Shown here in pieces: positions 51,856 to 62,228 of a DNA stretch of 64,000 nucleotides. The stretch is taken from contig NZ_JAUSYN010000002.1 of the NCBI RefSeq assembly GCF_030816915.1, positions 1,625,501-1,689,500 of the forward strand, read 5' to 3'. Both the position numbers and the translations under genes were made by a program. The notes under the pieces were generated by a model. It was given only the letters and a program-made list of their open reading frames with translations, was not told where the DNA came from and did not search any database. Position 1 is the stretch's first letter; each line of letters opens with the position of its first letter. Source of the DNA: Streptomyces sp. B3I8. GTDB taxonomy: Bacteria; Actinomycetota; Actinomycetes; Streptomycetales; Streptomycetaceae.

Positions 51856-52506
51856 TCACCGAACCCCGCGCAGCCGTCGCGCGAACTCGGCCGCGGCCGC
51901 TCCGGGGTCCTCGGCCTCGGTGAGGGCGCGGACGACGACGACCCGGCGGGCGCCGGCCTCGATCACCTCGTCGAGGTTGCCGAGGTCGATGCCGCCGATC
52001 GCGAACCAGGGCCGGTCGGTGCCGAGGGCGGCCGTGTGCCGGACGAGGTCCGGTCCGGGGGCCGGACGGCCGGGCTTCGTGGGGGTGGGCCAGCAGGGGC
52101 CGGTGCAGAAGTAGTCCACACCGTCCTGGACCGCGGCGGCCTCGGCCTCGGCCGGCGAGTGCGTGGAGCGGCCGACGAGGACGCCGTCGCCGAGGATCGC
52201 GCGGGCGGCGGGCACCGGGAGGTCGCCCTGGCCCAGGTGCAGCACGTCGGCGCCGGCGGCGTGGGCGACGTCCGCGCGGTCGTTCACCGCGAGCAGGCGC
52301 CCGTGGCGGGCGCAGGCCTCGGCGAAGACCTCCAGGTGTGCCAGTTCCTCGGCCGCCTCCATGCCCTTGTCGCGCAGCTGCACGATGTCGACGCCGGCGG
52401 CGAGCACCGCGTCGAGGAACTCGGGGAGGTCGCCCTGGCGCCGCCGGGCGTCCGTGCACAGATAGAGCAGGGCGTCGTCGAGGCGGGCGCGGGCGGTGTC
52501 GGGCAC
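51856..52506 (-). CDS. thiE: thiamine phosphate synthase
   Basis: Joins the thiazole and pyrimidine halves of thiamine; 216 aa TIM barrel. The motifs QLRDKGM (about residues 43-49), VNDRADVA and LHLGQGDLP, and [10 protein letters not shown] are conserved pyrophosphate and substrate residues. The GTG start at 52506 has GGGGGAG upstream. It is on the opposite strand from thiO-thiS-thiG and has no THI box of its own that I can see. Confidence 0.94.
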   Translation of the reverse strand: MPDTARARLDDALLYLCTDARRRQGDLPEFLDAVLAAGVDIVQLRDKGMEAAEELAHLEVFAEACARHGRLLAVNDRADVAHAAGADVLHLGQGDLPVPAARAILGDGVLVGRSTHSPAEAEAAAVQDGVDYFCTGPCWPTPTKPGRPAPGPDLVRHTAALGTDRPWFAIGGIDLGNLDEVIEAGARRVVVVRALTEAEDPGAAAAEFARRLRGVR

Positions 52507-52571
52507 GGTGGGGCTCCCCCGGTGGTTCTCGGTGGTGTGCGGGCCGCCCGTCCGACGGGCGGCCAGGTCGG

Positions 52572-52610
52572 CGGCGTACGGGCCGTCCGTGGCGGGCGGC
52601 CCGTACGCCG
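52572..52610 (-). terminator. terminator of the Rv2175c-like gene
   Basis: CGGCGTACGGGCCG (52572-52585) pairs with CGGCCCGTACGCCG (52597-52610), 18 nt past the stop on the minus strand. A second perfect 11-bp hairpin lies at 52542-52564. Confidence 0.75.
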
Positions 52611-52628
52611 GAGGTTACGTCCCCCGCG

Positions 52629-52994
52629 TCAGACGGCGAGCGCCTGGGCCCGGCGCTTCACCTCCGTGCCGCGGTTCTCGGCGAGCGCCTGCGCGGGGGT
52701 GCCGGGCAGGCTCGGGTCCGCCGTGAAGAGCCACTCCAGCATCTCCTCGTCCGTGAAGCCGTCGTCCCGCAGGAGCGTCAGGGTGCCGGACAGGCCCTTG
52801 ACGACCTTGTCCCCGTCGATGAAGGCGGCGGGGACGTGCAGTGCGCGGTTCTCACCCCGGCGTACGGCGATGAGCTGGCCCTCCTTGACCAGCTGGCGGA
52901 CGCGGGTCACCTCCACGCCGAGCTGCTCGGCGATGTCGGGGAGGGTGAGCCAGGCGGGGACGAGAGCATCGATCTTTGCGTCAATCTCGGTCAC
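52629..52994 (-). CDS. Rv2175c-like winged helix DNA-binding protein
   Basis: A 121-aa protein. The helix-turn-helix LTLPDIAEQLGVEVTRVRQLV (about residues 17-37) and the wing VRRGENRALHVPAAFI are followed by a C-terminal helical part ending GTEVKRRAQALAV. This is the family of M. tuberculosis Rv2175c, a DNA-binding substrate of the kinase PknL. A PASTA Ser/Thr kinase gene lies 4.5 kb away here. The start is GTG 52994 (TEIDAKI). Confidence 0.88.
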   Translation of the reverse strand: MTEIDAKIDALVPAWLTLPDIAEQLGVEVTRVRQLVKEGQLIAVRRGENRALHVPAAFIDGDKVVKGLSGTLTLLRDDGFTDEEMLEWLFTADPSLPGTPAQALAENRGTEVKRRAQALAV

Positions 52995-53107
52995 GGGACC
53001 AAGCGTGCCATTGCCGACTGACAGTCGGAAGTGGGACCGGCCACTCGTGCGACGCGGCGCCGCAGTGGTCGGGGCCCGGGTGCGCCGGCCGGGGCGAGGA
53101 GAAGGCC

Positions 53108-54343
53108 CTACGCCATCGCCGTCTTCAGCGGGCGCGTCGGGTCGGGGAGGAGCTCCGGGTCCATCCGCGCGCCCGCCTCGATCAGCCGGCGGCCCTGCGC
53201 CAGGTCCCGCGGCCGGCCGACCGCGAGCAGTGCCACCAGCCGCCCGTCCCGGAGCCAGCACACCGACCAGGCCGCCTCCGCCGGGTCCCCCCGCCACACC
53301 ATGGTGTCGGCACCCGCGTGGTGCCCCGCGTACTGCACGAACCGCCCGAACTGCTCCGACCAGAAGTACGGCACCGGGTCGTAGGGGGCCGCGTCGTACG
53401 GGGCCGCCGCCTCCCCGACGATGTGCGCGGCCACCGTCCGGGGTCCCTGCAGCGCGTTGTCCCAGTGGTGCACGAGCAGCCGCTCCCCGTACCGCGCCGA
53501 CGGGAAGGACGCGCAGTCGCCGACCGCGTACACGTCGGGCACGGAGGCGCGCAGGTGGTCGTCGGCGAGCACCTCGCCGTGCGCGCCGAGCGCGATCCCG
53601 GACCCCGCGAGCCAGCCCGTGGCGGGCCGGGCGCCGATGCCGACGACGACCGCCCCGGCCGGCAGCCGCACGCCGTCGTCGAGGACGACCGCGCCGGGCT
53701 CGACGCGGGCCACGCGGGCGTGCGTGCGCAGGACGGCGCCGCTCTCGGCGTACCAGTGGGCCATCGGCGCGGCGACCTCGGCCGGCAGTGCCTCGGCGAG
53801 CGGCCGGCCGGCGGCCTCCACGACGGTCACCTCGCACCCCGCCTCGCGCGCGGCCGTGGCGAACTCGGCGCCGATCCAGCCGGCGCCGACGACCACGAGG
53901 TCGTGCCCGCCCGCGAGCACCGGGCGCAGCCGTTCGGCGTCGTCCAGGGTGCGCAGCAGGTGCACCCCGGGCACGCCCTCGGTGCCCGGCAGCAGGACCG
54001 GCTCGGCACCGGTGGCGAGGACGAGGACGTCGTAGGGCTCGGGGCCGTCGGCGGTGTCCAGCACGTGGTCGCCGGGGCGCACCCCGAGGACCTCGCGGCC
54101 GAGTCGGAGTGTGATGCCGAGGGCCTCGAAGTCGATGTCGAAGGCGGAGCCCTCCGCCTTGCCGAGCAGGACCGCCTTGGACAGCGGCGGCCGGTCGTAG
54201 GGCTGGTGCGGTTCCGCGCCGATCAGGGTCACGGGTCCGGTGAACCCCTGTTCGCGCAGGGCGACCGCGGTCTGCACGCCCGCCATCCCCGCGCCCACGA
54301 TCACGGCCCGCCGCTCCGCCGGTCCCCGCGCCTGCTCGCTCAC
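53108..54343 (-). CDS. FAD/NAD-dependent oxidoreductase (ferredoxin reductase-like)
   Basis: A 411-aa flavoprotein. The FAD motif is VIVGAGMAGVQTAVALREQG (residues 14-33), then YDRPPLSK, the NAD motif VVVGAGWIGAEFATAA and the second FAD block YAVGDCASF, as in rubredoxin and ferredoxin reductases of ring-hydroxylating or P450 systems. A reductase C-terminal domain follows. GTG 54343 is preferred because GAGGTGA lies 5 nt upstream; an ATG at 54400 in frame would start inside the tandem repeat. No ferredoxin gene is adjacent. Confidence 0.9.
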   Translation of the reverse strand: MSEQARGPAERRAVIVGAGMAGVQTAVALREQGFTGPVTLIGAEPHQPYDRPPLSKAVLLGKAEGSAFDIDFEALGITLRLGREVLGVRPGDHVLDTADGPEPYDVLVLATGAEPVLLPGTEGVPGVHLLRTLDDAERLRPVLAGGHDLVVVGAGWIGAEFATAAREAGCEVTVVEAAGRPLAEALPAEVAAPMAHWYAESGAVLRTHARVARVEPGAVVLDDGVRLPAGAVVVGIGARPATGWLAGSGIALGAHGEVLADDHLRASVPDVYAVGDCASFPSARYGERLLVHHWDNALQGPRTVAAHIVGEAAAPYDAAPYDPVPYFWSEQFGRFVQYAGHHAGADTMVWRGDPAEAAWSVCWLRDGRLVALLAVGRPRDLAQGRRLIEAGARMDPELLPDPTRPLKTAMA

Positions 54344-54398
54344 CTGTTCACCTCGAAGTCCACAGTGTCCACAGCGGTTGCCCGCCTTCGATGTCGCC

Positions 54399-54454
54399 AT
54401 GCCGATGCCGTCATGCCGATGCCGTCATGCCGATGCCGTCATGCCGACGCCGTC
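54399..54454. repeat. 14-bp tandem repeat, four copies
   Basis: ATGCCGATGCCGTC repeats exactly at 54399, 54413 and 54427; the fourth copy (54441-54454) has one change. The array lies 56 nt before the oxidoreductase start, in its likely promoter or leader. The 14-bp period is not a multiple of three, so it is not a coding repeat. Confidence 0.95.
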
Positions 54455-54486
54455 TCTCGATAAGCGTTCCCGCCCGGGCACCCGCC

Positions 54487-54828
54487 TCAGCCGGGAATCT
54501 GCTCGACGACGCTCGTTCCGCTGCCCTCCTGGGACTCCCATTCCCAGCTCTCCTCCAGACGCACGCGCCCGTCGGGCAGCGCGACGACGCGGGAGAGGCA
54601 GTGCCCCGAGGAGGTGCTGCCGTCGTGCTTGAGCTGCACGTAGCGGAAGTCGAGCCGGTCGCCCGCGCGGGTGCCCACGAGGTGGCCGCGGACCACGTCG
54701 CCGCCCGCGTACTCGGCCCAGATCTCGCCGTCCTTCTCGTGGTACGAGAAACGGGTACGGGTACCCACCTGCCCCGGCGCCTGGTCGGCCACCGGGGCGA
54801 GGACGAGTCCGTCGAGCGAGGGCGTCAT
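54487..54828 (-). CDS. small beta-rich protein, function unknown (annotated as acetylglutamate synthase-like in relatives)
   Basis: A 113-aa soluble protein with alternating beta-type hydrophobic pattern. Recognisable blocks are TRTRFSYHEKDGEIWAEY, GDVVRGHLVGTR, DRLDFRYVQLKHDGSTSSGHC and the closing ESWEWESQEGSGTSVVEQI. Similar proteins are common in bacteria and some carry the name N-acetylglutamate synthase, which I would not trust. Single gene, divergent from the thiO operon. Confidence 0.75.
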   Translation of the reverse strand: MTPSLDGLVLAPVADQAPGQVGTRTRFSYHEKDGEIWAEYAGGDVVRGHLVGTRAGDRLDFRYVQLKHDGSTSSGHCLSRVVALPDGRVRLEESWEWESQEGSGTSVVEQIPG

Positions 54829-54866
54829 GGTGCGGGGCTCCCTGTGGGGGTCGGGGGGCGAAGGAC

Positions 54867-54872
54867 TAGGGT
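54867..54872 (+). promoter_or_regulatory. candidate -10 box of the thiO operon (TAGGGT)
   Basis: TAGGGT would start the transcript near 54879, just before the THI box. No clear -35. Confidence 0.45.
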
Positions 54873-54885
54873 GGCCACCGTAAAG

Positions 54886-54977
54886 CACCCGCGGGAGCCC
54901 GGGCGTACCGGGCTGAGAGGGAGGCTGCGGCCTCCGACCGTACGAACCTGATCCGGGTCATGCCGGCGAAGGGAGGA
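54886..54977 (+). promoter_or_regulatory. TPP riboswitch (THI box)
   Basis: Conserved blocks are in order: GGGAGCCCGGGCG, GGCTGAGAGGG (54911-54921), an optional stem GAGGCTGCGGCCTC, and GAACCTGATCCGGGTCATGC then CGAAGGGAG (54967-54975). The ribosome site GGAGGA of thiO (54972-54977) overlaps the end of the aptamer, so thiamine pyrophosphate would block translation initiation. Confidence 0.95.
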
Positions 54978-54988
54978 GCTGGACGCCC

Positions 54989-57230
<2,242 letters not shown>

Positions 57231-57247
57231 GCGGTGCGGCGCCCCGG

Positions 57248-57275
57248 GGGGCCGGCATCCCGGGAGGCCGGCCCC
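57248..57275 (+). terminator. hairpin after thiG
   Basis: GGGGCCGGC (57248-57256) pairs with GCCGGCCCC (57267-57275). A second stem, CCGCGCCCC (57359-57367) with GGGGCGCGG (57374-57382), belongs to the dispersed repeat family and lies further on. Confidence 0.6.
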
Positions 57276-57351
57276 ATTGCCCCGGGTGGGCGCCTCACGG
57301 CTCGGGGGTCCGGGCTCATCGGCGACCGCCGGTGCACCGTGGCTCGTCGCG

Positions 57352-57382
57352 CGGTTCCCCGCGCCCCCGGGACGGGGCGCGG
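57352..57382. repeat. copy of the dispersed GTTCCCCGCGCCCC element
   Basis: GCGGTTCCCCGCGCCCC followed by a 9-bp stem partner. It shares its core with 20191-20204 and partly with 49691-49704, and lies between thiG and the kinase gene. Confidence 0.6.
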
Positions 57383-57459
57383 CCCCGTCGCACGTCACAG
57401 GTGCGCTGCAGTCCCGTACCGGGTTTTCCGGGGGCGTGGGGGTTGTCGGTGGCGGCTCG

Positions 57460-57465
57460 TAGACT
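57460..57465 (+). promoter_or_regulatory. -10 box (TAGACT) of the PASTA kinase gene, leaderless arrangement
   Basis: TAGACT lies 6 nt before the GTG start at 57472, and no ribosome site is present. Confidence 0.5.
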
Positions 57466-57471
57466 TCGGCC

Positions 57472-59448
57472 GTGGATACGACCCTTCAGGACCCGCTCGT
57501 CGGACAGGTGCTCGACGGCCGCTACCGCGTGGACGCGCGGATCGCCGCCGGCGGGATGGCCACGGTCTACCGGGCCCTGGACACCCGTCTCGACCGGGTG
57601 CTCGCGCTCAAGGTGATGCACCCGACGCTCGCCGCCGACGGCTCCTTCGTGGAGCGGTTCATCCGCGAGGCGAAGTCCGTGGCGCGCCTGGCCCACCCGA
57701 ACGTGGTGCAGGTCTTCGACCAGGGCACCGACGGGTCGTACGTGTACCTGGCGATGGAGTACGTCGCCGGCTGCACCCTGCGTGACGTGCTGCGCGAGCG
57801 CGGTGCCCTGCACCCGCGCGCCGCGCTGGACATCCTGGAGCCCGTGCTGGCCGCGCTCGGGGCCGCGCACCGCGCCGGGTTCGTGCACCGGGACATGAAG
57901 CCGGAGAACGTCCTCATAGGGGACGACGGCCGGGTCAAGGTTGCCGACTTCGGCCTGGTCCGGGCCGTGGACACAGTGACCAGCACCACCGGCGCCGTCC
58001 TCGGCACGGTCTCCTACCTCGCCCCCGAACAGATAGAGCACGGCACGGCCGACCCCCGGGTCGACGTCTACGCGTGCGGGGTGCTGCTGCACGAGATGCT
58101 CACCGGCGCCAAGCCGCACCGCGGGGACACCCCCGCGCAGGTGCTCTACCGGCACCTCCACGAGGACGTGCCGCCGCCGTCGGCCGCCGTCCCCGGACTG
58201 GCGTACGAGCTGGACGAGCTGGTCGTCTCGGCCACCGCCCGCAACCCCGAACTGCGCCCGGTGGACGCGGCCGCGCTGCTCGGCGAGGTGCTCCGGGCGC
58301 GGTCCGTGCTCGGCCCCGCCCAGCTGGACGCGGTGCCGCCGGGGGCGCTGACCGCGGCGGACGGCGGGCACGACAACGCCGAGGACCGTACGAGTGTGAT
58401 CCCGCGCGCGCTGACGGTGATGCGGCCGCTGCCGGTCAACGAGCCCGACGACGGTCCCGGCCGGGGCTTCGGCGGGGGCGGCTTCGACGGGGAGAACCGC
58501 ACCAGCCGGCTGGAGAGTCCGCCGGTGCCGCCCGCGCCGGCCCGCGGCGGGAGCCCGCGGTCGCGCCGGGGGCTGATCGCGGTCGTGGCCGCCCTGCTCC
58601 TGGTGCTCGGGGTCGGCACGGGCGTCTGGTACATCAACTCGGGCCAGTTCACCAAGGTGCCGCCGGTGCTCTCCAAGACGGAGGCGCAGGCCAGGGACCA
58701 GCTCGACGGCGCCGGCCTCGATGTCGGGAAGGTCCGCCACGCGTACAGCGACACCGTCGCCAAGGGCAGGGTCATCAGCAGTGATCCGGCACCGGCGGAG
58801 CGGATCCGCAGTCACGACGCGGTGTCGCTCACCGTCTCGGACGGTCCCGAGACGGTGAAGGTGCCGGACCTGAAGGGGCAGAGCCTTCCGGACGCGCGGG
58901 CGCGGCTGCAGAAGGAGGGGCTGGCCGCGGGCATGGTGACCCGGGACTTCAGCGAGGACGTGCCCAAGGGACAGGTCGTCCGCACGGATCCCGCGGCGGG
59001 CACCGAGCGGCACGGGGGTTCCGCGATCGCGCTCACCGTCAGCCGGGGGCGTCCGGTGGAGGTGCCGGAGGTGGCGGGGTCGTCGCTGGAGGACGCGCGG
59101 GGCGAGCTGGAGAACGCCGGACTGAAGGTGAAGGTCGCCGAGGGGCGGGTGGCGTCCGAGTTCGACGCGGGGCAGGTGGCGGCGGTGTCGCCCGGCGAGG
59201 GGAAGCAGGTCGCCGAGGGCGACACCGTGACGGTGACGGTGTCCAAGGGGCGCAAGCGGGTGGAGGTGCCGGATGTCGTGGGCGACGACGCGGGGGACGC
59301 GCGGAAGGCGTTGGAGGCGGCAGGGTTCGAGGTGGACGAGGACCGGGGCTTCCTGGACCTGTTCGGCGGTGACACGGTGAAGAGCCAGTCGGTGGAGGGC
59401 GGCGACCGGGCTCCGTACGGTTCGAAGATCACCATCAAGCTCGGCTGA
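57472..59448 (+). CDS. Ser/Thr protein kinase with four PASTA domains
   Basis: A 658-aa bitopic kinase of the PknB/StkP type. The kinase domain (about 18-280) has the glycine loop AAGGMATVY, catalytic Lys47, HRDMKPEN (Asp141), DFG (159-161) and a Thr-rich activation loop. A Pro/Gly-rich juxtamembrane linker leads to a span (about 366-388). Four extracellular PASTA repeats follow (about 390-457, 458-525, 526-592, 593-658), each starting VP-type (VPPVL, VPDLKG, VPEVAG, VPDVVG). PASTA domains bind peptidoglycan fragments or lipid II, so it is a candidate wall-sensing kinase for the divisome genes nearby. Confidence 0.95.
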   Translation: MDTTLQDPLVGQVLDGRYRVDARIAAGGMATVYRALDTRLDRVLALKVMHPTLAADGSFVERFIREAKSVARLAHPNVVQVFDQGTDGSYVYLAMEYVAGCTLRDVLRERGALHPRAALDILEPVLAALGAAHRAGFVHRDMKPENVLIGDDGRVKVADFGLVRAVDTVTSTTGAVLGTVSYLAPEQIEHGTADPRVDVYACGVLLHEMLTGAKPHRGDTPAQVLYRHLHEDVPPPSAAVPGLAYELDELVVSATARNPELRPVDAAALLGEVLRARSVLGPAQLDAVPPGALTAADGGHDNAEDRTSVIPRALTVMRPLPVNEPDDGPGRGFGGGGFDGENRTSRLESPPVPPAPARGGSPRSRRGLIAVVAALLLVLGVGTGVWYINSGQFTKVPPVLSKTEAQARDQLDGAGLDVGKVRHAYSDTVAKGRVISSDPAPAERIRSHDAVSLTVSDGPETVKVPDLKGQSLPDARARLQKEGLAAGMVTRDFSEDVPKGQVVRTDPAAGTERHGGSAIALTVSRGRPVEVPEVAGSSLEDARGELENAGLKVKVAEGRVASEFDAGQVAAVSPGEGKQVAEGDTVTVTVSKGRKRVEVPDVVGDDAGDARKALEAAGFEVDEDRGFLDLFGGDTVKSQSVEGGDRAPYGSKITIKLG

Positions 59449-59484
59449 CGGCCGGGGCGGAAAAGCACGTGCGACCCTTGTGGC

Positions 59485-60357
59485 GTGGTCGCTACCCCCT
59501 CACCCCGTAACCCCGTCGGCGCGCACATCCCCGTCGCCGGCGGCCTGCACCGCGTCGGGCTCCCCTACGCCCACGACCTCGCCGCCGAAGCCGTGCAGGT
59601 GTTCGTCGCCAACCCCCGCGGCTGGGCCACCCCACCCGGCAACCCCCGCGAGGACGAGGCCTTCCTCGCGGCGTGCGCGGAGCGGGACGTCCCCGTCTAC
59701 GTCCACGCCCCGTATCTGATCAACTTCGGCTCCCACACCGAGGCCACCGTCGAACGCTCCGTCGAGTCGCTGCGGCACTCCCTGCGCCGCGCCCGCGCCA
59801 TCGGCGCCCTCGGCGTCGTCGTGCACACCGGCAGCGCCACCGGCGGCCGCGACCGCGCCGTGGCCCTCAAGCAGGTCCGCACGCGTCTGCTCCCCCTCCT
59901 GGAGGAGCTGGACCACGACGACGACCCGTGGCTGCTGCTGGAGTCGACCGCCGGCCAGGGCGCCTCGCTCTGCTCCCGCACCTGGGACTTCGCCCCGTAC
60001 TTCGAGGCCCTGGACGCCCACCCCCGCCTGGGCGTCTGCCTCGACACGTGCCACGTCTTCGCCGCCGGACACGACCTGACCGGCCCGCACGGCGCCCACC
60101 AGACGCTGGACCTGCTCGTGGACACCGTCGGCCCGGGCCGGCTGAAGCTCATCCACGCCAACGACTCCAAGGACGTGGTCGGCGCCCACAAGGACCGGCA
60201 CGCCAACATCGGGGACGGGCACATCGGCGAGGACCCGTTCCGCGCGCTGATGACCCACCCCGCCACCGAGGGCGTCCCGCTGGTCATCGAGACGCCCGGC
60301 GGCAAGGAGGGCCACGCGGCGGACGTGGCCCGGCTCAAGAAGCTCCGCGACGGCTGA
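59485..60357 (+). CDS. endonuclease IV-like TIM barrel (AP endonuclease family 2)
   Basis: A 290-aa protein. The blocks HAPYLINFGS, LLLESTAGQGAS, GVCLDTCHVFAAGHD, LIHANDSKD, RHANIGDGHIG and VIETPGG supply the His, Glu and Asp residues of the three-zinc site of Nfo. It would cut DNA at abasic sites. The start at GTG 59485 gives MVATPSPRNPVGAH; there is no good ribosome site. Confidence 0.92.
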   Translation: MVATPSPRNPVGAHIPVAGGLHRVGLPYAHDLAAEAVQVFVANPRGWATPPGNPREDEAFLAACAERDVPVYVHAPYLINFGSHTEATVERSVESLRHSLRRARAIGALGVVVHTGSATGGRDRAVALKQVRTRLLPLLEELDHDDDPWLLLESTAGQGASLCSRTWDFAPYFEALDAHPRLGVCLDTCHVFAAGHDLTGPHGAHQTLDLLVDTVGPGRLKLIHANDSKDVVGAHKDRHANIGDGHIGEDPFRALMTHPATEGVPLVIETPGGKEGHAADVARLKKLRDG

Positions 60358-60391
60358 GCGGCCCCCGGCCCCGGGCGGGCCCGGGCGCGGC

Positions 60392-61027
60392 TCAGAGTTC
60401 CGGTCCCTCCCCCGGCTCCTCCTGGTAGGAGTAGCGCTGTTCCTTCCAGGGGTCGCCGACGTTGTGGTAGCCGCGCTCCTCCCAGAAACCGCGGCGGTCG
60501 GCGGTCATGTACTCCACGCCGCGCACCCACTTGGGGCCCTTCCACGCGTACAGGTGCGGCACGATCAGCCGCAGCGGGAAGCCGTGCTCCGCGGTGAGCA
60601 GCTCGCCGTCCTTGTGCGTGGCGAAGAGCGTGCGCGCGGAGGCGAAGTCGGACAGCCGCATGTTCGAGCTGAAGCCGTACTCCGCCCAGACCATCACATG
60701 GGTGACACCGGGCGCGGGCGGGGCGCTCTGAAGGACCGTGCGCGCCGGGATCCCGCCCCACTCGGCGCCGAGCATGCTGAACTTCGTCACACAGTGCAGA
60801 TCGGCGACGACGGTGGAGTACGGCAGGGCCGTGAACTCCTCGTGGTTCCAGCAGTGCTTCTCCCCGTCGGCGGTGGCGCCGAAGACGCGGAACTCCCAGC
60901 GTTCGGGGCGGAACCTGGGCACCGGGCCGTAATGGGTCACCGGCCAGCCGCGCTGGAGCCGCTGCCCCGGCGGGAGCGGGGGCTGCTGTGCCGCCTCTCC
61001 TGCGTTCCTCTCCACCGGCTGCCCCAT
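60392..61027 (-). CDS. sulfite oxidase-like molybdopterin oxidoreductase
   Basis: A 211-aa protein of the YuiH/MsrP-like molybdopterin-binding fold. The Mo-ligating Cys is Cys79 (VADLHCVTKFS). Other family blocks are VMVWAEYGFSSNM, LLTAEHGFPLRLIVPHLYAWKGPKWV and a C-terminal KEQRYSYQEEPG. No signal peptide, so it is probably cytosolic. Substrate unknown. Start ATG 61027 with GGAGG very close; longer in-frame forms are possible. Confidence 0.85.
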   Translation of the reverse strand: MGQPVERNAGEAAQQPPLPPGQRLQRGWPVTHYGPVPRFRPERWEFRVFGATADGEKHCWNHEEFTALPYSTVVADLHCVTKFSMLGAEWGGIPARTVLQSAPPAPGVTHVMVWAEYGFSSNMRLSDFASARTLFATHKDGELLTAEHGFPLRLIVPHLYAWKGPKWVRGVEYMTADRRGFWEERGYHNVGDPWKEQRYSYQEEPGEGPEL

Positions 61028-61141
61028 GCCTCCATCCTGACAGACCGGGCACAGTGCCCATGACCGGGAGCACGAATCGGGGCAAACTCCTACCAATCAT
61101 CGCCACTCATGCATGAACCAGCCAAGTGCGGGCTTACTGGA

Positions 61142-61156
61142 TGATCTATGCGATCA
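61142..61156 (+). promoter_or_regulatory. candidate operator TGATC-TATGC-GATCA before bfr
   Basis: A perfect 5-bp inverted repeat in an AT-rich patch 52 nt before the bfr start. It does not look like the iron box seen at bfd. The binding protein is unknown. Confidence 0.35.
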
Positions 61157-61207
61157 GTGCAATCATGCGGCGCAACCTGCCCGAACCCTCCCGGAAGGAG
61201 TACGCCG

Positions 61208-61717
61208 ATGCAGGGCGATCCCGAGGTCATCGAATTCCTCAACGAGCAGCTGACGGCCGAACTCACCGCGATCAACCAGTACTTCCTGCACGCCAAGCTC
61301 CAGGACCACAAGGGGTGGACGAAACTCGCGCGCTACACCCGCTCGGAGTCCTTCGACGAGATGAGGCACGCGGAGCTCCTCACCGACCGCATCCTGCTCC
61401 TGGACGGCCTGCCCAACTACCAGCGGCTGTTCCACGTGCGCGTCGGGCAGTCGGTGACCGAGATGTTCGAGGCCGACAAGCAGGTCGAGGTCGAGGCGAT
61501 CGACCGGCTGCGGCGCGGGATCGAGCTGATGCGCGCCAAGGGGGACGTCACGTCCGCCAACGTGTTCGAGGCGATTCTCGCGGACGAGGAGCACCACATC
61601 GACTACCTGGACACCCAGCTCGACCTGATCGAGAAGCTCGGCGAGTCGCTCTATCTGTCGACGGTCGTCGAGCAGACCCAGCCGGACGCGTCGAGCCCGG
61701 GCCCGAGCGCGTACTGA
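61208..61717 (+). CDS. bfr: bacterioferritin
   Basis: Haem-containing iron store, 169 aa. Ferroxidase ligands Glu18, Glu51, His54, Glu94, Glu127 and His130 are all present, and Met52, the haem ligand between subunits, is in place. A Ser/Pro tail follows residue 158. ATG 61208 has GGAAGGAG 7 nt upstream. The upstream region contains a short inverted repeat TGATC-N5-GATCA (61142-61156) in AT-rich sequence. It converges on bfd, 43 bp away. Confidence 0.97.
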   Translation: MQGDPEVIEFLNEQLTAELTAINQYFLHAKLQDHKGWTKLARYTRSESFDEMRHAELLTDRILLLDGLPNYQRLFHVRVGQSVTEMFEADKQVEVEAIDRLRRGIELMRAKGDVTSANVFEAILADEEHHIDYLDTQLDLIEKLGESLYLSTVVEQTQPDASSPGPSAY

Positions 61718-61760
61718 CGGGGCGGCGCCGATGCGACCCGACGGCGGCCCCCCGCCGCGC

Positions 61761-62084
61761 TCAGGCGGCGTCCGGCAACCGTCCGGGTCCCTCGCCGGCG
61801 TCCGGCAGCCGTACAGGTACGTCGTGTGCGTCCGGCAGCCGCACGGGTACGTCGTGGGCGCCCGGTCGCGGCCCGGGGCCGACGGAGGCCGGGCGGTCCC
61901 GGTCGAGAAGGTCGCGGCGCGGGCAGCCGCCCCGGCCCAGCAACGCCTGGATGCGCCGCACACAGCTCCCGCAGTCCGTGCCCGCCTTGCACTGCGAGGC
62001 GATCTGACGAGGGGTGCAGGCCCCGCTCTCCGCGTGCTGCTTGATCTGCTCTTCGGTCACGCCGAAACAACTGCAGACGTACAC
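61761..62084 (-). CDS. bfd: bacterioferritin-associated ferredoxin with a repeat tail
   Basis: A 107-aa [2Fe-2S] protein that reduces bacterioferritin iron for release. The ligands are Cys4, Cys6, Cys38 and Cys41 (VCSCFG and TDCGSC). The usual protein ends near residue 60; here about 45 more residues follow, coded by a 30-bp tandem repeat giving HDVPVRLPDA units. The GTG start at 62084 follows GGGAGG. The promoter region has an iron box. Confidence 0.93.
   Translation of the reverse strand: MYVCSCFGVTEEQIKQHAESGACTPRQIASQCKAGTDCGSCVRRIQALLGRGGCPRRDLLDRDRPASVGPGPRPGAHDVPVRLPDAHDVPVRLPDAGEGPGRLPDAA
61768..61870 (-). repeat. 30-bp tandem repeat in the bfd tail
   Basis: Units at 61768-61797, 61798-61827 and 61828-61857, with a partial fourth beyond. 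The second and third differ by few bases. Each codes a decapeptide of the form HDVPVRLPDA. The end of the Bfd core is not repetitive. Confidence 0.85.
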
Positions 62085-62145
62085 GCGGGTCACCTCCCGG
62101 CGGGGTTCGGGGTCGTGCCGTACCGGTCGCCGGGATGCCCGATCG

Positions 62146-62164
62146 TCCGGTGAGGCAAACCTAA
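62146..62164 (-). promoter_or_regulatory. iron box (DmdR/IdeR-type) before bfd
   Basis: On the minus strand TTAGGTTTGCCTCACCGGA matches TTAGGTTAGSCTAACCTAA at about 15 of 19 positions, with the conserved TTAGGTT half site intact. A further TTAAGG lies just upstream. It is 62 nt before the bfd start. It would mean repression when iron is plentiful, releasing Bfd in iron shortage. Confidence 0.65.
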
Positions 62165-62198
62165 CCTTAACCGGCGTGCCGGGGAGGTGAAAGCGGAC

Positions 62199-62228
62199 GG
62201 GGCGCGGATCGTGTGTGATCCGCGCCCC
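62199..62228 (-). terminator. terminator of the DAHP synthase gene
   Basis: GGGGCGCGGATC (62199-62210), GTGTGT loop, GATCCGCGCCCC (62217-62228), starting 52 nt past the stop on the minus strand and separating it from bfd. Confidence 0.8.

Noticed and set aside
54344..54400. Extended N-terminus of the FAD reductase from ATG 54400.
   Set aside because: The extra residues (MATSKAGNRCGHCGLRGEQ) are not typical of the family and GTG 54343 has the better ribosome site.
54399..54454. 14-bp repeat as a CRISPR array.
   Set aside because: Copies are contiguous without spacers and no cas genes are present.
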